Shown: positions 4,995 through 11,994, counted from the stretch's first letter. The stretch: DNA of 12,285 bases from Ruminococcoides intestinihominis (GCF_040096285.1 NZ_JBBMEY010000048.1:1-12285), one strand, 5' to 3'. The notes: generated from the sequence alone by a model not told the origin. Program-made: numbers and translations.

Positions 4995-6566
4995 ATGGAA
5001 ATTACTTCCCTTGTCTTTTTAGCATTTGTTAGTGTAACTTTTGTTGTATATTACTTAATTCCTAAAAAGTATCAATGGGTAGCGTTGCTTAGCGCATCAC
5101 TACTTTTCTTTGTTACTTCAAGTGCATTGCTAACCTTATATATGCTGTTTACTACTGCAGTAATATATTTTGGTGCAAAGGGAATACAAAAATACAAAGA
5201 TGAATTTGCTAAAAAGAAAAAAGAACTTCCAAAACCTGAACGAAAAGTACTGAAAGAACAACTAAAGAAAAAGCAGAAGAAAATTCTGATTCTTTGTGTT
5301 GTAGTTGTAATTGCAGTTTTGGTTTTGACAAAGTACTGCAACTTCCTTGGTGGTATTGTCAACGGAATTGCAAGTATTTTTACTTTAAAAGATTTATTAC
5401 CTGAGTTTAATATTTTGTTGCCACTTGGTATTTCTTACTACACACTAATGTCTGTCAGTTACATTACCGATGTGTACAGAGGTACTATTAAAGCAGAAGT
5501 TAACCCACTAAGGGTGCTACTGTTTGTTTGTTATTTTCCACATATTGTAGAAGGTCCTTTCGACAGATACGGTGACCTTGACAAGCAGTTTAGAACACCT
5601 CATAAGTTTGATTATGACAAGATAAGGCGTGGTGCTATTCTTGTAATGTACGGTTGTTTTAAGAAACTAGTAATTGCCGACAGAATAGGATTTTTCCTAC
5701 CTAAAACATTTGTAAAGATAGATAACTATTCCGGTACAGCAGTATTTATCGGTATGGTACTGTATACTTTTCAGCTATATGCAGACTTTTCAGGTTGTAT
5801 TGATATTATCAGTGGTGTGTCTGAAATGTTTGGCATTAAGGTTGCAGAGAACTTTAAGCAACCATTCTTCTCAAAGTCTATTGATGAATTCTGGAGAAGA
5901 TGGCACATTTCCCTTGGTGCATGGCTAAAGGAATATGTGTTCTATCCTGTCAGCCTTTCAGGTCACTTTAAGAAGGTAAATACCTTTACAAAGAAACATA
6001 TCAAAAGTCAGCATATTGTTGGCTTTATCACAATAGCCTATACATTGTTATTTGTGTGGTTCTGTAACGGCTTGTGGCATGGTGCAAGTTGGCTATATAT
6101 TGTTTATGGACTTTACTACTATGTACTGATGATGCTGGGTAAATTTACCGAACCTTATACAGATAAACTGGCTAAGAAGCTACATATTAATAAAGAAAGC
6201 AAAGGCTACTCTGTATTTCAGGTTGCAAGAACAGTTGTTATTGTAAATGTTGGTATGCTACTGTTTAGAAGTAGCACACTTGTTGAATTTGGCAAACTGT
6301 TTGGCAAAATGTTTACTTCAATCAACTTTATGGATTTTTGTTCAATTATAAAAATCCAAGACGGTATTATATTAGCCGTTGGGTTTGTGGTTATGTTACT
6401 GGTTGGCATTATTAAGGAAAAAGGCATTGATATTCGTATGTGGCTAATCGAACATAACTTTGTTATCAGATGGCTTGTTTATTACTTCTTGTTGTTCTCA
6501 ACTATTATCCTTGGTGCTTATGGTATTGGATATGGTGGAGCTGCAGCAATTTATGCACAGTTTTAG
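4995..6566 (+). CDS. MBOAT family membrane O-acyltransferase (DltB/AlgI-like)
   Basis: This 523-residue polytopic protein has roughly 11-12 hydrophobic segments. It carries the MBOAT signature: LLPLGISYY (141-149), IVEGPFDRYGDL (184-195), EFWRRWHISLGAWL (298-311, His304) and LWHGASW with the catalytic His362. A lysine-rich cytoplasmic segment (about 66-97) separates the first helices. It would move the acyl group from the carrier protein to an acceptor on the outer membrane face. The length, the segment ISYYTLMSVSYITDVYRG (146-163) and the C terminus ending IYAQF resemble AlgI-type acetyltransferases more than DltB, which is about 400 residues long. It starts three bases after the carrier gene stop, with its ribosome binding site (GAGGA, about 4978-4982) inside that gene, so the two are coupled. 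Confidence 0.85.
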   Translation: MEITSLVFLAFVSVTFVVYYLIPKKYQWVALLSASLLFFVTSSALLTLYMLFTTAVIYFGAKGIQKYKDEFAKKKKELPKPERKVLKEQLKKKQKKILILCVVVVIAVLVLTKYCNFLGGIVNGIASIFTLKDLLPEFNILLPLGISYYTLMSVSYITDVYRGTIKAEVNPLRVLLFVCYFPHIVEGPFDRYGDLDKQFRTPHKFDYDKIRRGAILVMYGCFKKLVIADRIGFFLPKTFVKIDNYSGTAVFIGMVLYTFQLYADFSGCIDIISGVSEMFGIKVAENFKQPFFSKSIDEFWRRWHISLGAWLKEYVFYPVSLSGHFKKVNTFTKKHIKSQHIVGFITIAYTLLFVWFCNGLWHGASWLYIVYGLYYYVLMMLGKFTEPYTDKLAKKLHINKESKGYSVFQVARTVVIVNVGMLLFRSSTLVEFGKLFGKMFTSINFMDFCSIIKIQDGIILAVGFVVMLLVGIIKEKGIDIRMWLIEHNFVIRWLVYYFLLFSTIILGAYGIGYGGAAAIYAQF

Positions 6567-6576
6567 GAGATAGGTT

Positions 6577-7659
6577 ATGAAGAAAAATTGTTGTATAATT
6601 ATTAGAAGTATTTGCTTTATGCTAATATTTGTTGGATTGCTTTATTATTTTTGTTATGTATTAACAGTAAGAAATGTAGAGAGGTATCCTGTTAGAAATG
6701 GATTTTGGCAGACTTATGATGCTGAAGAGGACAATTCTATTGATGCTTTGTTTGTTGGTGACTCATCAATCTTTCATTCAATAAATCCTATGCAGATTTG
6801 GAAGGATAAGAAGATTACTACATACAACCTAAGCTATGCAGTTATGAAACCACAAGAGGCTTATTTTGACCTAAAAAGAGCTTTCAAGACTCAGTCACCT
6901 AAGACAGTATTTGTTGAAAGTCAGTTTATGGTGGAAACCGAAAGTGATAGCTTTGACTATTTTACTGATGATACAAAGGAAATTGCAGGTTTTATAAATG
7001 ACCAAATCGGTGGTACTTTGGATAATTTTTTCCCAATTATGAAGTACAAAAGATCATGGAAAAATTTAACCTTTAGGGACTTTGTTTCTAATCATCCAAA
7101 CAAAATTCGCAGTATTTATAAAGGTTATAACCTTACTATGAAAACTGTTTCATACAACGGTACACATGGCAAGAAAAGCAAAGACAGAGCTTGTTTTGCT
7201 GATGAAGGTGAGATTTACTTTAAGAAAATTTATAACCTTTGTAAGAAAAATAATTGCAATGTTGTTCTTCTGAATATGCCTCAGGGTAATGCTTGGAACA
7301 AAATAAAGCACAACTTTGTTGCTAAACTAGCAAAGGAATATAACATAAAGTATTATGACTTTGATATGAATTTAAATAAATGGTTGCCTAACTTTTCTTG
7401 GAAAACCGATACAAGAGATGCAGGACATCACTTAAACTATAGTGGTGCTAAAAAAGTAACCGGTTTGATGGAAAAATATATGGTAGAAGATTTAGGCTTT
7501 AAACCATCAAAGGTTTCTGAAAGTGTCAGAAAACAATGGAATAGAGATGTAAATGACTTTTATCAGGTTGCAGATTTCTTGAAAGCAAGAGAAATGACTA
7601 AGGATAGTCCCGAATTCCCACAACCGTTGAAACCTGACTTTTTACCACCAAAATTTTAA
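6577..7659 (+). CDS. Membrane-anchored SGNH hydrolase-fold protein (DltD-like role)
   Basis: This 360-residue protein has one N-terminal membrane helix (about 7-29) and an external domain. VGDSS (60-64) places the nucleophile Ser63, and DAGHH (281-285) followed by LNYSGAKK supplies the aspartate and histidine of an SGNH active site. Both ends of the catalytic triad are thus intact. Proteins of this shape assist MBOAT enzymes as the final acyl carrier or transferase on the outside, as DltD and AlgX/AlgJ do. Overall sequence outside the motifs does not look like classical DltD, so I give no symbol. It begins 10 bases after the MBOAT gene with AGGAGA at 6565-6570, and a terminator follows directly. 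The proline-rich C-terminal tail (about 341-360) is probably flexible. Confidence 0.75.
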   Translation: MKKNCCIIIRSICFMLIFVGLLYYFCYVLTVRNVERYPVRNGFWQTYDAEEDNSIDALFVGDSSIFHSINPMQIWKDKKITTYNLSYAVMKPQEAYFDLKRAFKTQSPKTVFVESQFMVETESDSFDYFTDDTKEIAGFINDQIGGTLDNFFPIMKYKRSWKNLTFRDFVSNHPNKIRSIYKGYNLTMKTVSYNGTHGKKSKDRACFADEGEIYFKKIYNLCKKNNCNVVLLNMPQGNAWNKIKHNFVAKLAKEYNIKYYDFDMNLNKWLPNFSWKTDTRDAGHHLNYSGAKKVTGLMEKYMVEDLGFKPSKVSESVRKQWNRDVNDFYQVADFLKAREMTKDSPEFPQPLKPDFLPPKF

Positions 7660-7666
7660 TTTACGC

Positions 7667-7697
7667 AAGTGGCAGTATGTACTGTCACTTTTTTTTA
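7667..7697 (+). terminator. Terminator of the acylation operon
   Basis: AAGTGGCAG (7667-7675) pairs with CTGTCACTT (7682-7690) with one G-T pair and a six-base loop, followed by an unbroken T run to 7696. It begins eight bases after the SGNH gene stop and marks the end of the four-gene operon. Confidence 0.85.
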
Positions 7698-7745
7698 GAA
7701 TAATAAAATTGTAACAATAATCCTTTGGAAATCTAAAAATTATAA

Positions 7746-7912
7746 ATGATGAAAAAAACAGAATTCTTATCTGTGCTACAGAAAAGATTAGAAAAGCTAT
7801 TACCAACACAAAAATACGGCAAAGTAATTCTAAAAATGCCAAGACTGTTCTTTACTTTGCAGAAAAGATGATTGATTTTGAAAAGTCCGACTATATAGTT
7901 GGACTTTTTTAG
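7746..7912 (+). pseudogene. Degenerate, truncated DUF1700-type gene
   Basis: From ATG 7746 the frame gives MMKKTEFLSVLQKRLEKLLP, the N-terminal helix typical of DUF1700 (HAAS) membrane proteins, and then drifts to a stop after 41 residues. In the next frame coding sense appears as SKNAKTVLYFAEKMIDFEKS. This matches the following family segment, where a YYAEMIDD-like helix is expected. The membrane part is missing, so this is a frameshifted 5' fragment. DUF1700 genes normally sit behind a PadR-type regulator, which is not present here. The end overlaps a terminator. The family call rests on short stretches and on recall. Confidence 0.5.
7881..7910 (+). terminator. Strong terminator in the 7.7-8.5 kb spacer
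   Basis: An 11-base-pair stem (7881-7891 with 7898-7908, one G-T pair), a TATATA loop and a T run form a near-ideal terminator. The A residues on the left arm mean it could also act on the other strand. It follows the DUF1700 relic. Confidence 0.8.
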
Positions 7913-8206
7913 TAGAAAAAGTGATATTATTGTCAATTTGACTAATATAATATTTAATTATGTTTATATAAAATGGCTAATTAATACCTTGATAAATAGT
8001 TAACATTGTTATTAAATTGTTTCCAAGTGTAAAACTGTAGTGAAAATGACTAATGTTTTGTGCAATATGCCAAATGAAATACAATATTATAGTGAATAAT
8101 GATGAAAATGTTTTGTGCAATGTGCTTAATTGTGAACAGAATATTAATATAATATTCATATATTATTAAAAAATTGTATAAAAAGTAATAATTGAAGAAA
8201 AAAGCC
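7911..8206. other. AT-rich spacer with an imperfect direct repeat
   Basis: No gene is seen. The 19-base word AATGTTTTGTGCAATATGC at 8052-8070 recurs at 8107-8125 with one change, a spacing of 55 bases, each preceded by a TAGTGAA-like stretch. Two 60-67 codon frames on the other strand have no ribosome binding site and biased low-complexity content, so I do not call them. Confidence 0.5.
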
Positions 8207-8235
8207 TTGCATTATCTGTGCAATAATGATAGAAT
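8207..8235 (+). promoter_or_regulatory. Promoter candidate without a downstream gene
   Basis: TTGCAT (8207-8212) and TAGAAT (8230-8235) are 17 bases apart, which predicts a transcript start near 8242. No gene follows before the terminator at 8341. Confidence 0.5.
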
Positions 8236-8241
8236 ATAAAC

Positions 8242-8368
8242 ATCTTAAGAGAGCAAAAACTCTCAAAAAACTTCAAAAAGCTTTTTCCAATCTTTTGTAT
8301 TGTTTTGTTATATTTCATAATGTTCTTTTTTCTGGGAAGACCCTCTTATCTTATGAGAGGGCTTTTTC
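8242..8368 (+). ncRNA. Candidate small RNA of about 125 nt
   Basis: The segment is bounded by a promoter pattern (8207-8235) and a strong terminator (8341-8366). It begins with a small hairpin GAGAG-caaaaa-CTCTC (8249-8264), followed by an unpaired A/T-rich middle containing AAAAAGCTTTTT (8275-8286). An 80-codon open frame from 8226 crosses it, but its ATG lies inside the promoter and has no ribosome binding site. It could be an independent small RNA, or a leader and attenuator of the lysozyme gene, although that gene has its own promoter pattern. No known RNA family is recognised. Confidence 0.35.
8341..8368 (+). terminator. Terminator upstream of the lysozyme gene
   Basis: CCCTCTTAT (8341-8349) pairs with ATGAGAGGG (8353-8361) with one G-T pair and a three-base loop, followed by CTTTTTCC. 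It ends the candidate small RNA, or attenuates read-through into the GH25 gene. Confidence 0.75.
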
Positions 8369-8439
8369 CTTTTGTCCAAAATATGTAAAATCAAAATTTT
8401 CTATAATATGTAGATTATTAATTAATATTAATAATTTTG

Positions 8440-8469
8440 TTACACTTTTGTTATTATATGTGGTATAAT
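8440..8469 (+). promoter_or_regulatory. Promoter candidate of the GH25 gene
   Basis: A perfect -10 TATAAT (8464-8469) is preceded by TGG (8461-8463), an extended -10. The -35 is weak: TTACAC at 8440-8445, 18 bases upstream. The leader would be about 33 bases long. Confidence 0.55.
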
Positions 8470-8508
8470 TATATATAAGAGTGATTTTTATTTATAGGGA
8501 GGATTTTG

Positions 8509-10128
8509 ATGAAAAAATTATTATGCGTTATTATGACAGTAGTCCTGTTTGCTACTACTATTGCAACAGTTTGTGGTGCAACACTAGGTCAGCAAAGTAA
8601 TGAATTTGCCGAACCACTAAACTCTTGGCGTTACAAGAATGGTTTGCCAATTAGGGGTATTGAAAGTGTCGGTGCATCTAAGAGTAGCAAGGCTTGGAAA
8701 AGAACTTCAAAGGGCTTTGTAAATAACTACGGTCAGGTTATTCAAGGTGCTACTATGAAAGGTATTGATGTGTCACAATGGAACGGTAACATTAACTGGG
8801 CAAAGGTTGCTAAAAGTGATGTTGACTATGCTATTATACGTGTTGGTTATGGTGATAACTATACATATCAAGATGATACATACTTCAAGAAGAATGTTCG
8901 GGGCTGTATTGACAACAAAATTCCTTTTGGTGTGTATATTTATTCCTATGCAGTAAACACATCAATGGCTAAGTCTGAGGCTAACCATGTACTTCGTTTA
9001 ATAAATGGTTTGAAGTTGGATTTTCCTGTATATTTTGATATGGAAGACAATAGTCAGTTAAAAGGTACTAACAGAGCTACAAGAGGTGCAATTGCCAAAA
9101 CATTCTGTAATGCAATTACTGCTAAAGGTTATAAGGTAGGCATCTATGCTAACCTTAATTGGTGGAATAACTACCTAACTGATAAGGCATTTAATAATTC
9201 AAAGTGGTATAAGTGGGTTGCACAGTATAACTCACAATGTGATTATAAAGGTGCTTATCAGATGTGGCAGTCAACAAGTAGTGGTGTTATTGACGGTGTA
9301 AGCAGTGCTTGTGGTACTTTTGACTTTAACTTCTGGTTTGGCAAAACTATCACTTCATCATATGCTCAACCGGTAAAACTAAGCAACACTAACTATACTT
9401 TTAAGTATTACGATAAAGAAATCAGCAAAAAGCTAACTGCTACTGTGTATACAACTGATAAAGAAAGAGGTGTTAAGTGGAGTAGCAGTAATAAAGATGT
9501 AGCTACTGTTGATTCTAACGGTAAGGTGGTAGCAAAGGGTCAAGGAACTTGTTACATTACTGCAAGAGCAAAATTTGATACTACAAAACTTGCAAGATGT
9601 AAGGTAAAGGTTCAGCAGATGGTTATTGATGTTAAGTCAAGTAAAAATATTGTCAGACTTGAAAAACCCGGTTCAAGTTATACTCTAAAGGCTACCTGTA
9701 CACCTACTAATGCTGATGATAAAAGTGTTAAGTGGAAAAGCTCAAATACTTTGGTAGCAACTGTAAATGCAATAGGTAAAATCTTAGCAAAGAAAAAGGG
9801 TTCTTGTACTGTTACTGCTACAACAAATGACGGTACTAAGCTAACAACTGCTTGTAAGGTGACAGTTAAGAAACAGACTGTTACTAAAGTTGCACTAAAC
9901 AAAAAGTCAGTTGCACTTAATAGAGGCAAAAAGCTAACTCTAAAGGCTACTTGTACACCAAGAAATGCATATAATAAGTCAGTTACTTGGAGTACAAATA
10001 ATAAGAATGTTGCAGTTGTAAACTCTAAGGGTAAAGTTACTGCTAAGAGAAAGGGTAATTGTTATATTACTGCTACTGCAAAGGATGGTAGCAAAAAATA
10101 TGCAAGATGTAAGGTAGTTGTAAAATAA
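8509..10128 (+). CDS. Secreted GH25 muramidase with three Ig-like (Big_2) domains
   Basis: This 539-residue secreted enzyme is predicted to cleave peptidoglycan glycan strands. A signal peptide covers about residues 1-24 (hydrophobic core VIMTVVLFATTIATV). The GH25 domain (about 83-282) has GIDVSQWNG (85-93) and the acidic pair in YFDMED (Asp177, Glu179). Three Ig-like repeats follow at about 288-368, 371-454 and 456-539. Each has the W(S/K)SSN...ATV...GKV.AK..G...ITA pattern (third copy slightly varied) and a cysteine pair; they likely hold the enzyme to the wall. A TTG at 8506 is in frame, but ATG 8509 is six bases after GGGAGG (8497-8502), so I choose ATG. It stands alone between two terminators. 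Autolysin or phage-type lysis enzyme are both conceivable; no holin or phage gene is near, so a cell-wall enzyme is favoured. Confidence 0.9.
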   Translation: MKKLLCVIMTVVLFATTIATVCGATLGQQSNEFAEPLNSWRYKNGLPIRGIESVGASKSSKAWKRTSKGFVNNYGQVIQGATMKGIDVSQWNGNINWAKVAKSDVDYAIIRVGYGDNYTYQDDTYFKKNVRGCIDNKIPFGVYIYSYAVNTSMAKSEANHVLRLINGLKLDFPVYFDMEDNSQLKGTNRATRGAIAKTFCNAITAKGYKVGIYANLNWWNNYLTDKAFNNSKWYKWVAQYNSQCDYKGAYQMWQSTSSGVIDGVSSACGTFDFNFWFGKTITSSYAQPVKLSNTNYTFKYYDKEISKKLTATVYTTDKERGVKWSSSNKDVATVDSNGKVVAKGQGTCYITARAKFDTTKLARCKVKVQQMVIDVKSSKNIVRLEKPGSSYTLKATCTPTNADDKSVKWKSSNTLVATVNAIGKILAKKKGSCTVTATTNDGTKLTTACKVTVKKQTVTKVALNKKSVALNRGKKLTLKATCTPRNAYNKSVTWSTNNKNVAVVNSKGKVTAKRKGNCYITATAKDGSKKYARCKVVVK

Positions 10129-10259
10129 AACGGTGGCAAAATTACTTTGACGGTATATTATGTACTAGGGATTATTCCCTATCAACACCATCAATAGTAA
10201 TAAAAGAAAAGAAGCTTACCAACTAAAAATACCATTTATTATACCTCCAAAATCAACGG
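10129..10259. other. Spacer after the lysozyme gene
   Basis: No gene is seen. A small inverted repeat TAGGGA-ttat-TCCCTA lies near 10167-10182. On the other strand a GGAGG with a nearby ATG leads to only 14 codons, too little to call. Confidence 0.4.
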
Positions 10260-10295
10260 CTCTTGCTTATTATTTTTAATAGGCAAGAGTTTTTT
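10260..10295 (+). terminator. Terminator downstream of the GH25 gene
   Basis: A 13-base-pair stem (CTCTTGCTTATTA at 10260-10272 with 10277-10289, one G-T pair), a TTTT loop and a T run form a strong terminator. It lies 130 bases after the lysozyme stop and separates it from the next operon. Confidence 0.8.
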
Positions 10296-10309
10296 CTACA
10301 TTTATCTTG

Positions 10310-10338
10310 TTGCAAATATGTTAAAAATATGTTATTGT
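10310..10338 (+). promoter_or_regulatory. Weak promoter candidate of the membrane protein-nucleotidyltransferase operon
   Basis: TTGCAA (10310-10315) and TATTGT (10333-10338) are spaced by 17 bases. Each box keeps four of six consensus bases. It is the best candidate between the terminator at 10295 and the start codon at 10362. Confidence 0.35.
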
Positions 10339-10361
10339 TTAAGTTAGAGGAGATGGCATTT

Positions 10362-10577
10362 ATGAAGAAAAATAAGGTTATAGCAATTATTGGTGTATTT
10401 TTTTCAGCAGTAGCACTGATTGCTTCTGCAGTGGAACTTTGGTATTGTATTGTACATAATATTAATTTTTTGATTATGCCAATTCTTCTGGTTGCAGTTA
10501 TGTTAATTGTACTGGTTGCTAATATTGTAAACTTAGTGAGAATTAATAAATACAACAAAAAGTTTTCTGAAAAATAA
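10362..10577 (+). CDS. Small two-helix membrane protein (71 aa)
   Basis: This 71-residue protein starts MKKNKVIAIIGVFFSAV and has two membrane helices at about residues 5-27 and 35-59, joined by a short WYCIVHNINF turn. The C-terminal tail is short and basic (RINKYNKKFSEK). The frame stays open upstream to ATG 10263, but that start lies in a terminator hairpin. GAGGAGA at 10347-10353 is nine bases before ATG 10362 and too close to the ATG at 10353, so 10362 is chosen. It precedes the nucleotidyltransferase gene by 17 bases and is probably cotranscribed with it. The family is not recognised and no catalytic motif is visible; a membrane anchor or partner for the next protein is a guess. Confidence 0.65.
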   Translation: MKKNKVIAIIGVFFSAVALIASAVELWYCIVHNINFLIMPILLVAVMLIVLVANIVNLVRINKYNKKFSEK

Positions 10578-10594
10578 TTAAAGTAAGGGATCGT

Positions 10595-11773
10595 ATGGAC
10601 TTTTATCTACAGTATGGTAATTATTTATCAAACATCTTACAATCACTTATAAAGAACAAAAAACCTGCCCAACCTGATTTTCAAATTGATTGGAGCAAGT
10701 TTTTTCACTTTTGTATGCATCATAAGGTTGCAAATATGGTGTATCTTTCAATTAAAGATTTTAATGTACCAAAAGAAGTTTTAAGAAAATTTAAGGATGC
10801 TTACAGTAAACTTACTTTTATTGAGGCTAAACAAGAAATTTATTCCACAATGGTTTATTCTGCTTTTGAAGATAATGAAGTTTCTTTCTTACCGGTTAAG
10901 GGAATTTTGATAAAAAAGCTATATCCTGTAGAAAATTACCGTAGTAGTGGTGACATTGATATTCTTATTAAAGATAGTGACTTTGAAAAGTCCTGTAAAG
11001 TCCTTGAAAGCCTAGGCTACAAAACTTTTGAAAAGCCCAATAAAGGCAATGACTATCATATTAGTTATGAGAAAAATTCAGTACATATTGAGCTACATTC
11101 TTCCTTAGCTCCTAAGGACTCTAATTTTTATGATTATTTTAACAAGTCATTTCATAGGGCATATTTAAAGGAAAATTCAAAGTTTCATTATCTTTTAAAT
11201 AATGAAGATTTCTATATTTATACTCTTTACCATCTTTATAAACACTTTGTTAAGGGTGGGGTAGGTGTTAGATATTTTCTTGATATGTACCTTATAAATG
11301 AGAAAATGACCTTTGATAATACCTACCTAAACAGTGAACTGAAAAAGTTAGGACTGTTTGACTTTAACGAAACGGTAAAGGAACTTTATCAGGTGTTTTT
11401 TGAAGATAAAAGTCAAGATAATAGGCTTATGGAACTTTCAAGATTTGTATATATCAGTGGTGCTCATGGTGAACAAACATTCTTTGCAATGTCAATGATT
11501 TCACCTAAAGACACCAAGAAAAAGGGTTTTTACTTTACCAACAAAATCAAGTATTTTTGTGATGCATGGTTTATCGGCTATGATGCAATGAAAGAAAGGT
11601 ACAAGGTGCTTGTTAACCACAAATGGTTACTTCCTTTTTGCTACATTCACAAAGGCTTTTATACTTTAATAAAAAAGCCCAAGGCAATTGTTCGTGAAAA
11701 AAATCAGATTGCCAATATGAACAAAGATGTGAAGAACTACATTGACTCAATAAATAAAATGGCAGGAATTTAA
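10595..11773 (+). CDS. NTP_transf_5-type nucleotidyltransferase family protein
   Basis: This 392-residue protein belongs to the uncharacterised nucleotidyltransferase family often labelled NTP_transf_5. The core is FLPVKGILIKKLYP (98-111) followed by RSSGDIDILI (116-125), where Asp120 and Asp122 are the expected metal-binding pair. VHIELH (163-168) supplies the third acidic residue, Glu166. A helical region with YHLYKHF (212-218) and GVGVRYFLDMYL (222-233) follows, as I recall for the family. There is no signal peptide or membrane helix, so it should act in the cytoplasm. The start has AAGGGA at 10585-10590, four bases upstream of the ATG. Its substrate is not known; members I recall lie near surface-polysaccharide or peptide-modification genes. 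Here the only partner is the small membrane protein encoded just before it. Confidence 0.75.
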   Translation: MDFYLQYGNYLSNILQSLIKNKKPAQPDFQIDWSKFFHFCMHHKVANMVYLSIKDFNVPKEVLRKFKDAYSKLTFIEAKQEIYSTMVYSAFEDNEVSFLPVKGILIKKLYPVENYRSSGDIDILIKDSDFEKSCKVLESLGYKTFEKPNKGNDYHISYEKNSVHIELHSSLAPKDSNFYDYFNKSFHRAYLKENSKFHYLLNNEDFYIYTLYHLYKHFVKGGVGVRYFLDMYLINEKMTFDNTYLNSELKKLGLFDFNETVKELYQVFFEDKSQDNRLMELSRFVYISGAHGEQTFFAMSMISPKDTKKKGFYFTNKIKYFCDAWFIGYDAMKERYKVLVNHKWLLPFCYIHKGFYTLIKKPKAIVREKNQIANMNKDVKNYIDSINKMAGI

Positions 11774-11787
11774 GAAAAATTTCTGCC
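11761..11787 (+). terminator. Hairpin overlapping the nucleotidyltransferase stop codon
   Basis: GGCAGGAATTT (11761-11771) pairs with AAATTTCTGCC (11777-11787) with one G-T pair and a five-base loop; the stop codon TAA (11771-11773) lies within it. No T-tract follows, so it may be a weak terminator or a 3' stabilising structure rather than a standard terminator. Confidence 0.4.
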
Positions 11788-11823
11788 TAAAAATAAACAC
11801 ATTTTTCTGCTTTCCTAATAATA

Positions 11824-11845
11824 TATAATGTAAACGGAAAGGAGG
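11824..11845 (+). promoter_or_regulatory. -10 box and strong ribosome binding site of the Cys/Gly-rich gene
   Basis: A perfect TATAAT lies at 11824-11829, but no good -35 is seen 17 bases upstream, so another sigma factor or an activator is possible. AAAGGAGG at 11838-11845, eight bases before ATG 11854, is nearly the full anti-Shine-Dalgarno complement and predicts very high translation. Confidence 0.5.
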
Positions 11846-11853
11846 AAACCCAA

Positions 11854-11994
11854 ATGTGTAACTGTTTTGGCAATGGAAATTGTTGCTGGATTATTCTTTT
11901 AATCATCATCTGCTGTGGCTTCTGTGGTGGTAACGGCAATTGTGGCAACTCAAATGATTGTGGCTGTGGTTGTAACGGTGGCTGTGGTTGCTAA
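11854..11994 (+). CDS. Cys/Gly-rich microprotein (46 aa)
   Basis: The product begins MCNCFGNGNCCWIILLIIIC and has 13 cysteines and 12 glycines in 46 residues. A short hydrophobic stretch (residues 12-19) sits between two cysteine-rich parts; the C-terminal part is a run of CG repeats interrupted by N and D. The exceptional ribosome binding site, the clean stop and a terminator 100 bases downstream all support a real gene. I recall similar Cys/Gly-rich small proteins in gut Clostridia, sometimes given the misleading label of high-cysteine chorion proteins. Metal binding, a spore-coat or surface role, or a membrane-associated peptide are all possible. It is too short and too full of cysteines for a normal leader-core peptide, and no modification enzymes are nearby. 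Confidence 0.75.
   Translation: MCNCFGNGNCCWIILLIIICCGFCGGNGNCGNSNDCGCGCNGGCGC

Noticed and set aside
5072..5362. 96-codon open frame on the - strand
   Set aside because: It is antisense to the MBOAT gene; runs of F, S and T come from reading lysine-rich codons backwards.
3238..7659. Direct naming as dltA, dltC, dltB and dltD
   Set aside because: Gene order, ligase pocket residues, MBOAT length and a divergent SGNH protein make transfer of the D-alanylation names unsafe.
7977..8159. 60-codon open frame on the - strand
   Set aside because: There is no ribosome binding site, the composition is that of AT-rich spacer, and it spans a direct repeat.
8226..8468. 80-codon open frame on the + strand
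   Set aside because: Its ATG lies within a promoter -10 region, no ribosome binding site precedes it, and it reads through a strong terminator hairpin.
8509..10128. Prophage endolysin
   Set aside because: It has a signal peptide and three wall-type Ig-like domains, and no holin, tail or other phage gene is near.
10253..10558. 101-codon open frame on the - strand
   Set aside because: It is antisense to the 71-residue membrane protein and to a terminator; the + strand gene has a ribosome binding site and a clear two-helix pattern.
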